Assembly (NCBI GenBank): GCA_900291925.1
Contig: UWYS01000001.1
Coordinates: forward strand, 1,364,001 to 1,428,000
Direction of reading: 5' to 3'
DNA: 64,000 nt
Origin: Thecaphora thlaspeos
Taxonomy: Eukaryota; Basidiomycota; Ustilaginomycetes; Urocystidales; Glomosporiaceae
Positions 21,401 through 31,681 of this stretch are shown one piece after another. Numbering within the stretch: position 1 is the first letter of the stretch; each line of letters starts with the position of its first letter. The notes under the pieces were generated by a model, which worked only from the letters and a program-made list of their open reading frames with translations, did no database searches and was not told the origin of the DNA. Both the position numbers and the translations under genes were made by a program.

Positions 21401-22517
21401 CATGCGGAAGCGTGTCGCGAGGAGGCGGAAGCTGCCGGTGATGGCGATGGCTGGGCGTGGCGAGGCGAGGCGACGTCCTTGTCCGGTGAAGCTGTGGCCA
21501 CGCCGTCTCGCTCAGCAGCCGCTGCGGCGGACGGGTCGATGACATCGCCAATCGAGGCGGATCGGCTTACCGTCGAGTCTCGTGTCTCGACGACCACCCC
21601 AGCTAGCACTCTCAGGGCATCCCGGCTGTGCTGTAGTCCGACCGAGGCATACTGCTGCAATGTATCGGGTTCTCTAGAACGCGGCTCATCGCCCGTCGTC
21701 GGGATCGGGTCCGGGTCTGCGTCCGACACATGTCGGGCTATGCCGCCGTCAGCAGTGTGCGAATGGCTGTCGGTCGATTCATCGCTGTCACTCTTTGAGA
21801 GGTAGGCTGCGCTCGAAAACCTGAGCGGAGGCGGACCGGGCTGCAGGCTGTGCCTCGCCCTCTTGCGGCTCTGGGTGTTCTGTGCGGCTGACCGCGCGCT
21901 GTTGGACCGCTTGACGCCTTGGATGCCGTAGATCATCCCGATGCTAAGGGCGTCTGTGGGATCCAGCTCGCGGACCGAGATGTCGTGGCGAGTTGAATGA
22001 AGGCGCGGGTTGGCGTCGGGCAACGAAGCGAGCGCTGCTCCTGCGAGGGCGTCGATGGCGGCGGTCGAGCGGTCGAGGTCATGGCCGTCGAGCATAGACT
22101 GGTTGGTCGATGCCTTTGCTAGATGATGGGCGCCAAAGGCCTGCGATCGGATCGAGCGTGTCTTTGAGCCCCTGCCCCGGGTGGACATGGTGAAGAGGCA
22201 CTTCCGCATCTCGCGCTTGCACCGCGAGCAAGGCGGCTCGGAGGGCGCATCGAGCGAGCCCAAGTCACACTTAACCTTCTTCAATCTGCAGCCATCGCAG
22301 GCCTGCGTCGAATAGGGAGGGGAAGGATAGCGGTGAGAAGGTGAAGCGAGTCGCTTCGACTGCTCCCAGGAAGCTGGTCGGTGCCGCAGAGGTCACGCGT
22401 GCTCACCTTGAAAGAACGTTGGAACTCTCTCCGGCCCGAGGCGCCGGCGCCGTCGTCTAGCGTGCTTAGCTGCCTCAAGGGCGTGGAGATGTCGATGGAT
22501 GGGGTATCGGCCTGCAT
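18488..22517 (-). CDS. Zn2Cys6 fungal transcription factor
   Basis: Three exons on the minus strand, 22517-22407, 22302-21257 and 21134-18488, encode 1267 residues. The zinc cluster follows the first intron directly: Cys at residues 39, 42, 49, 62, 65 and 72 (CX2CX6CX12CX2CX6C, starting [12 protein letters not shown]), a binuclear zinc DNA-binding domain. The third exon starts [19 protein letters not shown] and contains the fungal-specific regulatory domain with blocks such as [21 protein letters not shown] and [17 protein letters not shown]. The linkers and the C-terminal 300 residues are Ser/Gly/Pro-rich and look disordered, typical of activation regions. It lies tail-to-tail with the acyl-CoA oxidase gene and could regulate it, but that is only inferred from position. 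I cannot name an orthologue. Confidence 0.88.
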
Positions 22518-23065
22518 TATGGCCGAGGAGAGTTGACCTGCGGCTTCCTTTACTCTTGGCTGTCTTCAGGGCTATGCCAGTTGCAGCGACACGCCGCCGG
22601 CTGGCTTGGACGTGGCTCGCCGGCTGATCGCGAGGAAGATGTGTCCGCCGGCGGCTCAGTCTCTCAGCGCGAGAGTTCTCCAAGAGGAGATGCCCAGGGT
22701 ATTACGTAACGCTACGGGTGTTGAGATGTGTGACGATGCAAGAAATGGCGAGGAGAGGCGACTGCAGGTGAATTTGGGTGATAGTGAGAAGGAGGCCAGC
22801 GCGAAAGGGCGCGACGGCTGCTCACGGCTAAAAACGGCAAGCGCAGGCGCGGCCTCGCTCCACATGCGCAAAAGAGCACGCCCCTCGCAGCTAGCGCCAC
22901 GGCGGCAAACTGCGGCTAACCACCACGCAGCAGACACAGAGGCATCCGGGGTCCTCGCCCGAGGCCTCCCTCGCCCTTTCTCGACGCCATCACCTTCCCC
23001 TCTCTGCTTTGCATCTTCACATCGCCCACAACTCGCCGTATCAGCCGCAAGAGCTACCATCAGAC
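22518..23065. other. Divergent promoter region between the Zn2Cys6 regulator and the TPR gene
   Basis: No coding sequence is supported here. The interval probably holds both promoters; I see no motif strong enough to assign. Confidence 0.5.
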
Positions 23066-23997
23066 ATGGCTTCTACATCAAGAGATCGCTGGGTGCTCGA
23101 CATGGTCTTTGACCCAGGTGCGTCTCGCTCTCCCCTTAGGCGAATCGACGAGGAGCCCGCGCTGACTTTTAGCTCTGCCGCTTCGGCACTCTTCCGATCC
23201 TGCTCGGTGTCTGCCGTCGTGACTTTACAGAGGGCTCGCTCGGCTCTGGAGAGCTGGCTTTTGGCCCGGGCGTGGAGGCCAGCCTACAGGACAAGGAGGC
23301 GATCCAGCTCGAGATTCGCGCCATCCAGGCCGCAGAGAGCGGCAAGACCGACCTGGCGCTCGAGCACTTGAACCAGGCCGTTCAAACGAGCCCGACATGG
23401 CCCTCGAGCTACAACAACAAGTGAGTCCGTGCCCCCCCTGCGTATGTACTGTCCGTCGGCCTTTTCCGCTTACCTCTCCCCGGTTGAATCCATCTCGACG
23501 CCCAACCCTGCGGCTTTTTCTCGCTGTGCCCCACAACCAGAGCGCAGCTCAAACGGATGACTAAGCAACCTGCGGCAGACATCGTTCAGGACCTCAACAC
23601 GGCCATCCAGCTCTCCACCAGCGCTTCGTCCGCCACCCTGACATGTCGAAACGCAAAGATACTCGCCCAGGCCTACACGCAGCGCTCCGCCGTCCTCTAC
23701 ACCCTCCTCGACCCCTCGCTCTCCTCGGACCGGCTCAAGGAACAGGTCGAACAGCTACACAAGATAGGCGGCGGTCTCCTAGACGGCACAGAACTCTTGC
23801 TGGACAACTCTGCAGCTTTCTCGGTCGAAACGGCAAAGCTGACACTCGAAGAGCTCGCCACACGTGACCTTTGCCTTGGCGCACGCTACGGCAATTCAGT
23901 CGCAAAACAGGTCGCCGTACAAACCAACCCCTACGCCAAGCTCTGCGGCAAGATCGTAAAAGAGGCGCTCATCTCAGAGTATTCGAATCGATCCTAG
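23066..23997 (+). CDS. Tetratricopeptide-repeat protein, TTC36-like
   Basis: Exons 23066-23117, 23231-23420 and 23541-23997 give 232 residues with matching phases. The protein has helical TPR pairs: ELAFGPGVEASLQDKEAIQL, then AIQAAESGKTDLALEHLNQA and SPTWPSSYNNKAQLKRM, and ends with RYGNSVAKQVAVQTNPYAKL. The NNxAQ block and the C-terminal NPYAxLC signature are those of the TTC36 family, which is conserved from fungi to animals. TPRs are protein-protein adaptors; the molecular role of TTC36 in fungi is not established. No signal peptide or membrane segment is visible, so it is probably soluble. The middle exon carries the first TPR. Confidence 0.85.
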
Positions 23998-24436
23998 GCG
24001 CCTCAGGCTTCTGTAGTCCCACCCAGCATGTCCAAGCATCAACCTGTTTGTACATACGACCCTCAGCCCTTGAGCTTTGCAACAGCGATCGCACTCAAAG
24101 CTGAGTGTCATGAAGCGACAAGGCCGGCCTCCTCGAGCCTTGGACGTGCAGCAGACGAGGCCAGAATGACTTCAGATTGCGATGTGGTACATCAGTGATG
24201 TTGCCAGCGACATGTGGGAAAGTGCGACAGAAGTCGGCCAGCCAGTGGCGGGGAAATCGACGTCCTGGCCCCGATCGCCCAGAACGGACGAGCTTCGTCG
24301 ACATGTCGACCATTGCTTGCGTGGTTGATCTCCTCCAGCTATACGCGGTTTTATCGCCATCGCTCTCGCAGCTCTCGGACGCGGCATTATCGAGCGACTC
24401 CTCCTCATCTCCAGAATCGTCGGCCGCAATGGTCAA
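23998..24436. other. 3' flank of the TTC36-like gene; possible acidic tail region
   Basis: Non-coding on the plus strand. On the minus strand the frame 24436-24095 begins with an acidic stretch (DDSGDEEESLDN) directly downstream of the 24.4-25.0 kb gene. Its paralogue at 26.2 kb ends in a similar acidic tail, so this may be former coding sequence separated by a frame change. Confidence 0.35.
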
Positions 24437-24964
24437 TCACTTTGTGCAGCTTTCTCTGTTGAGGCTGCACCAATCCTCGTCATCGTAGGGCTCTGCGAAA
24501 GGGAAGGTCACCTTTTGGACCGCACCGAATTGTTCCGCCCAAAAATCGATGAGCTCGAACGCGTGGAGATGTTGAAGCGTCACCTTGTACTTTGGGATGG
24601 TAGTCACCATAAAGGGGACGCGGTATTGGATATCGCCCGATTCTTCCGGGTTCAGTCTGCCGTTCTGGTCGGAGAAGAGCGCTACGGTCAGATCGCCTAC
24701 TTGGTTTTCGAATAGTCGGAATTTGTACCATGGAAGCCTGGCTAGAGCGTTTGGGTGGAAGTCGAGACGCAGTCTAACGCCAATCGAGTTTTGTAGGACG
24801 ATGCGAGATTGGATGTCGGACTCGGTCTCGTGGTATTGAAGTTCAACGAGGATGCCGGCGAGACAGTAGCGACGTGGGGGTCCTAGGATGTCGCGTGGGA
24901 GGTTGGAGAAGGCGGTAAAGTTGTGCCAGTGTATGGACTCGAGGTCCGACACGTCGTAAGGCAT
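24437..24964 (-). CDS. Uncharacterised protein, copy 1 of a local two-member family
   Basis: A 175-codon frame starting MPYDVSDLESIHWHNFTAF. I do not recognise a domain. It aligns with the gene at 26.2-26.9 kb: IHWHNFTAFSNL matches VHWRNYIAFDNL, VRLRLDFHP matches VKFDFATDE, and RLFENQVGDLTVAL matches RFGRYCIGDLAML. The protein is rich in beta-strand-like alternation with conserved Trp, Tyr and Phe. No signal peptide, membrane segment or catalytic motif stands out. Codon use is less GC-rich than in neighbouring genes. The start is chosen because copy 2 also begins with MP followed by SDP/SDL. An acidic C-terminal extension may have been lost to a frame change at 24437. Confidence 0.55.
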   Translation of the reverse strand: MPYDVSDLESIHWHNFTAFSNLPRDILGPPRRYCLAGILVELQYHETESDIQSRIVLQNSIGVRLRLDFHPNALARLPWYKFRLFENQVGDLTVALFSDQNGRLNPEESGDIQYRVPFMVTTIPKYKVTLQHLHAFELIDFWAEQFGAVQKVTFPFAEPYDDEDWCSLNRESCTK

Positions 24965-25656
24965 GGCTGCACAACGGTGTGGCGGCGGGACGCGTTGGAG
25001 ATTCAGTCGTGGCGACGGTTCCGTTACGACAATACGGAATTGGTAGACGCAACGAGGCAGAGGGGAGCGATATCACTCGCGAAGGTTTTGCTGTTGTCTA
25101 TTGTCAGAGAAAAGCTGAAAGTAGAGGTTCCGCGTGGTATCGACCGAATAGGAAGACTGCAGTGCGCTGGAAAGGGTCGGTAGACCTCGGATCGTGCTCT
25201 TGAACAGGCGCGGACGGGTTAGGAACCGTGCGACGCGGAAGTTTGCACTACATCCACACCGCCTTCCAGAAGCAAGCGGAAGCACTTGTCTTTCCGCCTT
25301 TCTCGCTCATATGCGTGGCTCACCGAACTCACTCAAAGCCGAGTTCCCCGTGTAGCCCAGGCGGAACACACATCTAACGCGCCTTCTCGACAAGCGGCGA
25401 AGAGTGGTCATATCATTCTTTCGCAGTGGAAGCAGTGGAGCCAGCCCTGGCGCTTCTGGCTGCTGTGGGCGAGCTACACCTACTTCTGCAATACAAGCCT
25501 GGAAGGACGAAAAGATGCGGCCTGAAACGGGATGCTTGGGATCGGTATGATCGTCACTACGTGTAGCTTGGCTCGTCTTGGTGCTACAGCTCGGGATTCC
25601 TTCCCTTCCGCAATGGTATTCGCTTCGAGATAATTCAAGTCATTCTGACTCTTCGC
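24965..25656. other. Intergenic part of the 24-27 kb island
   Basis: Short open frames occur on both strands (for example 25286-25525 plus and 25285-25073 minus), but none shows a domain, splice support or similarity to the neighbouring family. Confidence 0.4.
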
Positions 25657-25953
25657 TCAAATAGATCCTCCTCGTTGTTTGCCCTCCGACTTGATGTTTG
25701 CAGCGTCTTCAGCCGTCCAGCTCTTCGGCCAGTACATGTATGCCTTTCTCCCGAGGGCTAGCCATGCATCTCTATCGAGCTTGTCGTTTGCTGACCAAGC
25801 TTTTCTATGCGCTCGAGCCAAACGGGAGGCACGCTGGTCAGCGTTTAGCAAATAAAAGTGTTGTAACGAAGAGAGCTTCTCCTCTGTGATGACGACGTTG
25901 TCGCACGCAGTAGGGCAGTACACAGCCTGCAAAGAGCGAAAGTGACGATTCAT
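25657..25953 (-). CDS. Small hypothetical ORF
   Basis: A 98-codon frame starting MNRHFRSLQAVYCPTACDN and continuing with a helical segment rich in Ala, Arg and Trp (DRDAWLALGRKAYMYWPKSW). It lies between the two members of the unknown local family but shows no similarity to them. There is no recognisable domain and no splice evidence, so it could be a chance frame or a decayed exon. Confidence 0.25.
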   Translation of the reverse strand: MNRHFRSLQAVYCPTACDNVVITEEKLSSLQHFYLLNADQRASRLARAHRKAWSANDKLDRDAWLALGRKAYMYWPKSWTAEDAANIKSEGKQRGGSI

Positions 25954-26164
25954 TTGCCTTGAGTTCACGTCTCTTCTTCCCGCCTAGTTCCTCCTCACCG
26001 CTTCTGTCCTTGATCTATCCTGGCTCCTGGCTCCTACTCCCCTCGTTTCTGCTTTCACTCTGTCTCTTAGCATCCTGTCGGGCCTAGTCGAGAAGCCGAC
26101 CATTTGTTCCATCTCTGTACAGCTCTTCGTTGTCTCCCACGACCTGTCGGTGCTGCTCGGTCAT

Positions 26165-26854
26165 TTACTCGCTAAGCTCGTCGTCCTCCTCCTCCTCGTC
26201 GTTCATCTCCTCCCTGACACGGGCGGAGTAGTACGCCGCCAACACCTTTGACCAATCCTCTGTCCACGTCCTACAGCTATAACCCATAAAACTCCACCAT
26301 TCCCCAATCTCTAGCATCGGTAGGGCATCGAACGCCTTTCTCTGCACCTTGACGTTTCTCTTGCTATGCTCGTCGATCCTCTCGAACGTCTCACTCTCTC
26401 CTTTGCTGATCGCCTCGTAAGGAATCGTCATGATCTTTCCTAGACGTGGAAATCGTGCATCTTCCTCTGTGATAACTTGAAGCATCGCCAAGTCGCCTAT
26501 ACAGTAACGGCCGAAGCGAAGCTTGAACGACCTGTGCCTTTCATCGGTAGCGAAATCGAATTTCACCCTCTGATCCATCGAGTTGACGAGTGATGCTGGG
26601 CGCTATGCCGTGTTCGCATTCTTGCACGTAGAGCTTTTCGATGCGACCTACGACGCAGTTGTACGGTAACAATTCGGCTACGTTGCTGTAGAGATTGTCA
26701 AAGGCGATATAATTGCGCCAGTGCACGCCAAAGAGGTGCAAAGTCGAGTTCGGATCGCTTCTGCACAGAAGGGACAAATGAAACAAGAAGGTTGGAAGTT
26801 GATAACGAGCTCTTCGACTTTAGCGCTTCGCTAGCGTGCTCACTTGACCGGCAT
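26165..26854 (-). pseudogene. Uncharacterised protein, copy 2 of the local family, frameshifted
   Basis: A tiny first coding exon, 26854-26844 (MPVK), is followed by an intron and an exon from 26760 with SDPNSTLHLFGVHWRNYIAF, where the motifs shared with copy 1 begin. Near 26580-26600 the conserved sequence moves from one frame (CEHGIAPSIT) to another (SLVNSMDQRVKFDF), which then runs to an acidic end (EEEEDDELSE) at 26165. No intron of usable length fits, so a one-base indel is the simplest reading; a sequencing error is possible. The 3' half, with IGEWWSFMGYSCRTW, matches the corresponding part of copy 1 only loosely. Function is unknown. Confidence 0.5.
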
Positions 26855-27323
26855 GGTGTAGGAGTCGCTTGGAAGATCGAATCTGCTGTATTGGTAGAAA
26901 TGACTTGGTGTAGTGGTGGATTCGGAGAGCTGTGAAAAATGGGATGATGTTGCGCAAAAATTAGGAGAGGGGAGGAAGAGGGGGACAGGCTATCCTGTCT
27001 ATAACTACTTATAGCTCAGAAGCCAGGATAGGCGGAACAAGGCTAGAGGCTCAGATGGAATCTATGCTGTGCCTCATTCCTATTACAGTCGGCAGCCGTG
27101 ACTGGCGCATGCGGAGAAGCTGAGCATAGAGGAGAGCGAAGGGGTGGTCTTGACAGTGATGCGGAAGATGCGATGTAGAAATACAGGATGGGGGTTGATG
27201 AACGGTTGCAGGATGCAGATGCGGGGCGGGGCGGCTGCAAAGAAGCGGAAAGCAGAAAAGGGAGTGTAAGAAATTGTGCGGACGTGTGCGACTCCGCGAC
27301 GAAGTAGAATATGCAACGCCACC
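26855..27323. other. Intergenic region at the right edge of the island
   Basis: Promoter side of copy 2 of the local family and 3' flank of the HTH-GNAT gene. No gene is supported. Confidence 0.45.
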
Positions 27324-29027
27324 TCAGCGATTTCGCTGCTGCTGCTGCTTGTCTGGCGAGGACGGGCCGGCTGGTTTGCTGGTCTGCGAGACAGCAGGCG
27401 GGCGGATCAGGGGTATGGCTTCGTGAAAAGTGATCTTCCTAGGCGGGGGCGGAAGCGAGACAGCCGCCCGGCTTGAGACGCAAGGGAGAGCAGACGGCTG
27501 CGACGGTGGTGCTGCAGCTGCCGCACTTGGCGTGGTGGTGGTGGCGGTGAAGGAGGCAGTCGCGGCGATGGAGGCAGGGATGGCCTGCTCGAGCGAAGGC
27601 GCGACTGCAGCCGAAAATGCGACGAGCGGTGGGGTTGCTGATTGCTGCGTTTTAGCATCGCCGTCGTCCAGTCTCGATCCTTCCGGCGTCACCGCAGGAT
27701 GCTCGGGACTGCTTCCGCCGCCGATTGCAAGCGCTTTGGTCGAAGTGGCTGCGTTCGAGGCTATCGCCAGCAGTGGACTCTGGCGGTCGGCGGCGTAGTT
27801 GGCCTCCTGACGGGCGGTGCTGGCCGCTTTGGACGAAGGGCTGCTGTGATTCTGGCTGCGCGGCCGCGACGTCGAAGGACCGATTCGCACTCTTTTAGAC
27901 TTGCCGGCTCCAGTCCCTGCCGCCGAGGACGACGACCCGGACGCCGCCACGTTGTTGGGCCGCTTCCTCCGCTCTTTGAGCGGCGGCGGGACGTTGGGTA
28001 TGATCGGCTTGTCGAAATGAGTGTTGCCATCGATGTCGCCAAAGTCGGCGTACTCCATGGCCTTCCAAAAGGATATGGTGGTGTCGGCCGAGGCGGTCGC
28101 GTGGAGGTACATTGTGGTGAAGCCGTACTTGGAGGCCTTGAGCTCGGCGACGTTCGTCAGCCAGCGGCCGATGCCTCTGCGCCGCCATATGGGGTCGATG
28201 TAGAGACGGCCAAGGTAGCCGACGCGGTCGATGCTCTTGCTGGCGTAGCGTGCGCCAAGCGACTGGTAGAGCTGCGGCTTCCAAATGAACGAGCGCAGAC
28301 CGGCCGTGGCCACGATGGGGCCCATGTCGTCGGACGACTGTCGCACCACCCAAAAGGCGCCGCGGTGGCGGGCCGAGTACTGGTTTCCGTCCGGGTCGAG
28401 CAGCGAGTCGAGATCATCGTGCCAGGTGGGCGCGTAGTCGAAGCCATAGGTTTGCTTGATCATGCGGAGGCAAAATTCCCGCGCCTCTTCGCTCTTGCGG
28501 CGTCGCTGCTCCGCGTTGAGCCCTTCAGCGTCGTGCTCGGCAGCGGCCTCGGCCTCGGCATCGGCATTCTCCTCCTCGTCGCCATCCTCATCGTCTGCGT
28601 CTGCGCTCAAGCTCCTCTCTCTATCCCTGCCACTGGCGTCTTCGGGCTGCTCAACTGCTGCTGCCACTGCTCCGGCGACCTCGCTGTGATCCCTTTTCTT
28701 GCCGAGGCTCTTTTCGGAGGGCGGCAGCCTGCTGGAGCTGGCGCCGCTGTCTTCGAGGAGAGAGAGCTTGAGCTGGAGGAGCGACGGCGGCTGGAGCTGA
28801 TCGACCTCGAGTTGCTCCTGCTCCTTGCGTTTGTCGGCGTTGGTCTTGCGTCCGGTGCTGTGACGCTGCTCGAGGCTGTCGCCAGCCTTCCACATCTTGA
28901 GGTTGCGGAAGAATGTAGCACGCGACATGATGCCATGCTTTTCGATGGTGTCGGCGCTCAGGTCGCCGGCCTCGTAGAGCTTGCAGAGAGCCTCTTTGAG
29001 ATCGGCGCCAATCTTGCGCCGCGGCAT
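27324..29027 (-). CDS. HTH (transposase-type) plus GNAT acetyltransferase fusion protein
   Basis: A single 567-codon exon. Residues 1-60 (MPRRKIGADLKEALCKLYEA, then GIMSRATFFRNLKMWKAGDS) look like the helix-turn-helix found at the N-terminus of Tc1/pogo-type transposases. A long acidic linker follows (residues 140-170, Asp/Glu/Ala-rich). Residues about 180-335 form a GNAT domain: AFWVVRQSSDDMGPIVATAG, the beta4 strand VGYLGRLYIDPIW, the acetyl-CoA loop RRRGIGRWL (Q/RxxGxG/A motif A) and TTISFWKAMEYADFG. The C-terminal 230 residues are Ser/Ala/Pro-rich and disordered with basic patches. The combination suggests a chromatin-associated or DNA-targeted acetyltransferase; the substrate is unknown. 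No intron is needed. Confidence 0.75.
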   Translation of the reverse strand: MPRRKIGADLKEALCKLYEAGDLSADTIEKHGIMSRATFFRNLKMWKAGDSLEQRHSTGRKTNADKRKEQEQLEVDQLQPPSLLQLKLSLLEDSGASSSRLPPSEKSLGKKRDHSEVAGAVAAAVEQPEDASGRDRERSLSADADDEDGDEEENADAEAEAAAEHDAEGLNAEQRRRKSEEAREFCLRMIKQTYGFDYAPTWHDDLDSLLDPDGNQYSARHRGAFWVVRQSSDDMGPIVATAGLRSFIWKPQLYQSLGARYASKSIDRVGYLGRLYIDPIWRRRGIGRWLTNVAELKASKYGFTTMYLHATASADTTISFWKAMEYADFGDIDGNTHFDKPIIPNVPPPLKERRKRPNNVAASGSSSSAAGTGAGKSKRVRIGPSTSRPRSQNHSSPSSKAASTARQEANYAADRQSPLLAIASNAATSTKALAIGGGSSPEHPAVTPEGSRLDDGDAKTQQSATPPLVAFSAAVAPSLEQAIPASIAATASFTATTTTPSAAAAAPPSQPSALPCVSSRAAVSLPPPPRKITFHEAIPLIRPPAVSQTSKPAGPSSPDKQQQQRNR

Positions 29028-29559
29028 CGTGGGCGAGGGGAAAAGGGGGAAGGGCGAGCTGCGGGTGCGGTATAGCTCTCGAATGGAAAGCGGCAGAGGG
29101 CTTCAGGATGCGGCCATCTGGTGCTGCCGTTGCCGGTGCGTAGCTGCAGCGTCCATGAGGGGGTGAGGTGATGGTGTGGTGAGGTCGAAGAAGGCCGGCC
29201 GGCGGATCGTTGGAGTCTCACGGTGGCGGAGCACACGGCAGTCCGGCAGGTCAGCGCAGGCATTTGATTGAGATTTGATTGAGCTTGTGCCGCGTCGAGA
29301 GCCGACTGCGTCCCGATCACCCTTCCCTCGTGCACGCTCGACTTTTTCCGACTGGCCAGCCTCCACTTTGGGGGCCCGTGTCCAACATTCCGCTCACGCC
29401 AGGCAAGAAAGGGCACAGTACAGCACAACACAGACTGCCCTGCTCTTCTCTCTTCTTCGGCCAAGTTGCCGACACATCACCTAGGTCTCATCGATAGCTG
29501 GCTCCACTCGCGATGAATGTTAATGTCAACAGCGCCAGACGACCACCTGCAGGCCGCTC
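29028..29559. other. Intergenic region between CAP 3' end and HTH-GNAT 5' end
   Basis: Both flanking genes are on the minus strand, so this holds the HTH-GNAT promoter and leader and the CAP terminator. No coding sequence is supported. Confidence 0.55.
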
Positions 29560-31681
29560 TCAAGCGCTGTGGACGACAATCTCGCTCTTGATCTTGTCCT
29601 TCTTGGCGGCGCTCTTGTCGATGGTGAACTTCAGCTGCTCCGGCAGCGCGTACTCCTCGAACTCGCCCTCCTCGCCGCCGTCGAGCGGAATGTTGACGTT
29701 GATCGCGCTGCACTTGGCCGCAATGATCTCGGCATCCAGTGACGTCTTGCTCAGATACAGCTGGCCGCTGTCGTTCGAGTCCAGCAGGATCGTCGGCGTC
29801 GAGCCGGTAATCTGCGCCGCGAACGACGGCGAGCCTGTGATCTCGAGAAATGACACCAGCGTGCCGGTTAGGATGGATGTCTTCTGGCAGTTGACTGAGA
29901 GAGCTCGAGCATCGATCGGCGTCGAGATAGCGAGAGGCAGGGGTGGGTCAGCGGCTGGTCAGGTCACGCTCAAATAAAATGGCCTCCAAATGCCGTCCAG
30001 CTCGCACTTACCCATCTGGACCGCGTTGATCTTGCCTCGAATCTGGATCGTGCAGTTCTTGCAGTTGAAGATGTTGACAGTCTGATTCAGCTCGGTCTGG
30101 TCCAGCACGATGGTGTTGTTGTCCTCGTGGTATTCCTATGGATGGATGTGAGAGGGCAAGGAGTTATAGCGACGCACGCAGGGGAGGGTTTGGCGGTGCG
30201 GGGTCAATCGATCGGTATAGCCTTCCGCAGCTACGCAGTTGTGGACCACCATTGGCAGCAACGAAGCACCTACGATGTTCCAACGGTTGCCCTCAAGCTC
30301 TGTGCGCGGCGGCTTCTTGGCCTTGAGGCTCGCCGGCTTGGCAGCGGGTCGAGGCGGGGCGGACTTGGCCGGTGCCGTGGCGACGCCTGCATCAGATCGA
30401 GGGGCCCCAAATCGGGCGATGGTTCAAGAGAGCATCGAACCGTCAGCGAGTCATGTTACTGTCCTACGGAGCACGAACCTAAGGCCGACTCACTGCCCGA
30501 AGCCCTCAGCTCAGGGTTCTTATGGGTCATCTGGCTTGGGTCGACCTTCTTGAGGCCCTTTGTCACGCCTTCGCCTTGGTTGAGCTGGCCAAACACGGCA
30601 TCCATCCCCCCGGCGGTAGCCGCTGGCGCTGCGCTCAGGTCGGTGGGCGGTGGCGGCGGTGGCGGTCCACCGGCGGCCGGTGTGGGAGCTCCACCCGCCT
30701 TGAACGTCTCGGGATCGGAGCCTTTCGGGTTCCATACGAGGCCCATCGTCTGATTCTGCATGATGTAGGTCCTCAACGTCTCAAGCAGCTTGACGAAGGA
30801 TCTGCACCACTCGACGTGGGCCTTGTCGATGTCCTTAAAGTCCTTGATGACGCGGTTGGCGTAGAACTGGGCGCTGTCCTTCATCTCGGCGACGTAAGGG
30901 CCGGGCTTTGGCTCGATGGCAACCCACCCGACGGCGGGGATGCCCTCGCTGACGGTGCTGAGGTGGTTGAAGAACTGCTTGTCGCCACGGTTCTTGTCGC
31001 GGATCTCGCTCACCTCGATGAGGGCGATCTGGAGGGGCTGGAGGAGCTTGGCGAAGGTGGGCGACTGGACGCCTCCAGCAGGCTTGGTGCAAGAGGCAGC
31101 GAGGAGGACAAATTTGCGCTGCTCGGCGAAAGTCTTGGCGACGCTGTTGGCCTGAGGGCGCGCAGGAAGTCGAAGCATAAAACACCAGGATTTAGCCCGA
31201 CTGTGTCCCTTTCACCGACGCCGTCCCCGTCGATATCTGCGTTGAAGCACTCACCTGCTCGCTCACGAGGCCTCCGATACTGAAACTGAGCTGCTTGTAG
31301 CTGTTGAGGGCCTCTGCGACGGTCGAGTCCCACGCCTTGACAGCGGGCGGGTCCTCCTTTATCTCGTGGACCGGGGCGGGCGGTGCTAGAGGAGGAGGAG
31401 GAGGCGGAGGCGGGGCACCGCCAGCGGCTGCGCCGGCGAATGTCGCGGCGCCGGGATGACCGGACTGGGAGTAGGCCTGCGACTGGGCGACGGTGATGTC
31501 CTCAAGTCGGGAGGTGGCAGCCTCGAGCCTGTACGTTTGCGAAAGTGAGATCGAGGGGCAGAACAAGAGGGGGAGAGCTAAGTATGAGCTCGATGATGCG
31601 CCACTCGAGTGTCAGGGGGGTGACTGAGGGTGCTTACCTCTTGATGAGAGTGCTAAGGTTACCGATGCCAGTGGTCGCCAT
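29560..31681 (-). CDS. Adenylyl cyclase-associated protein (CAP/Srv2)
   Basis: Six exons on the minus strand, 31681-31638, 31528-31255, 31151-30494, 30386-30274, 30135-30012 and 29894-29560, give 515 residues with matching phases, the usual length. The N-terminal part (MATTGIGNLSTLIKRLEAAT) is the cyclase-binding coiled coil, followed by a Pro run and the helical folded domain (ANSVAKTFAEQRKFVLLAAS; PAVGWVAIEPKPGPYV; QFYANRVIKDFKDID). A second Pro run precedes the WH2 motif (QMTHKNPELRASG). The C-terminal beta-helix (CARP) domain starts after LEGNRWNIEYHEDN. CAP recycles cofilin-bound ADP-actin to ATP-actin and links actin dynamics to cAMP signalling, so the protein is cytosolic and cortical. 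Confidence 0.95.

Noticed and set aside
27642..29075. 477-codon plus-strand frame antisense to the HTH-GNAT gene
   Set aside because: It is the mirror of a frame with a clear GNAT domain; its own product has no domain and follows antisense codon bias.
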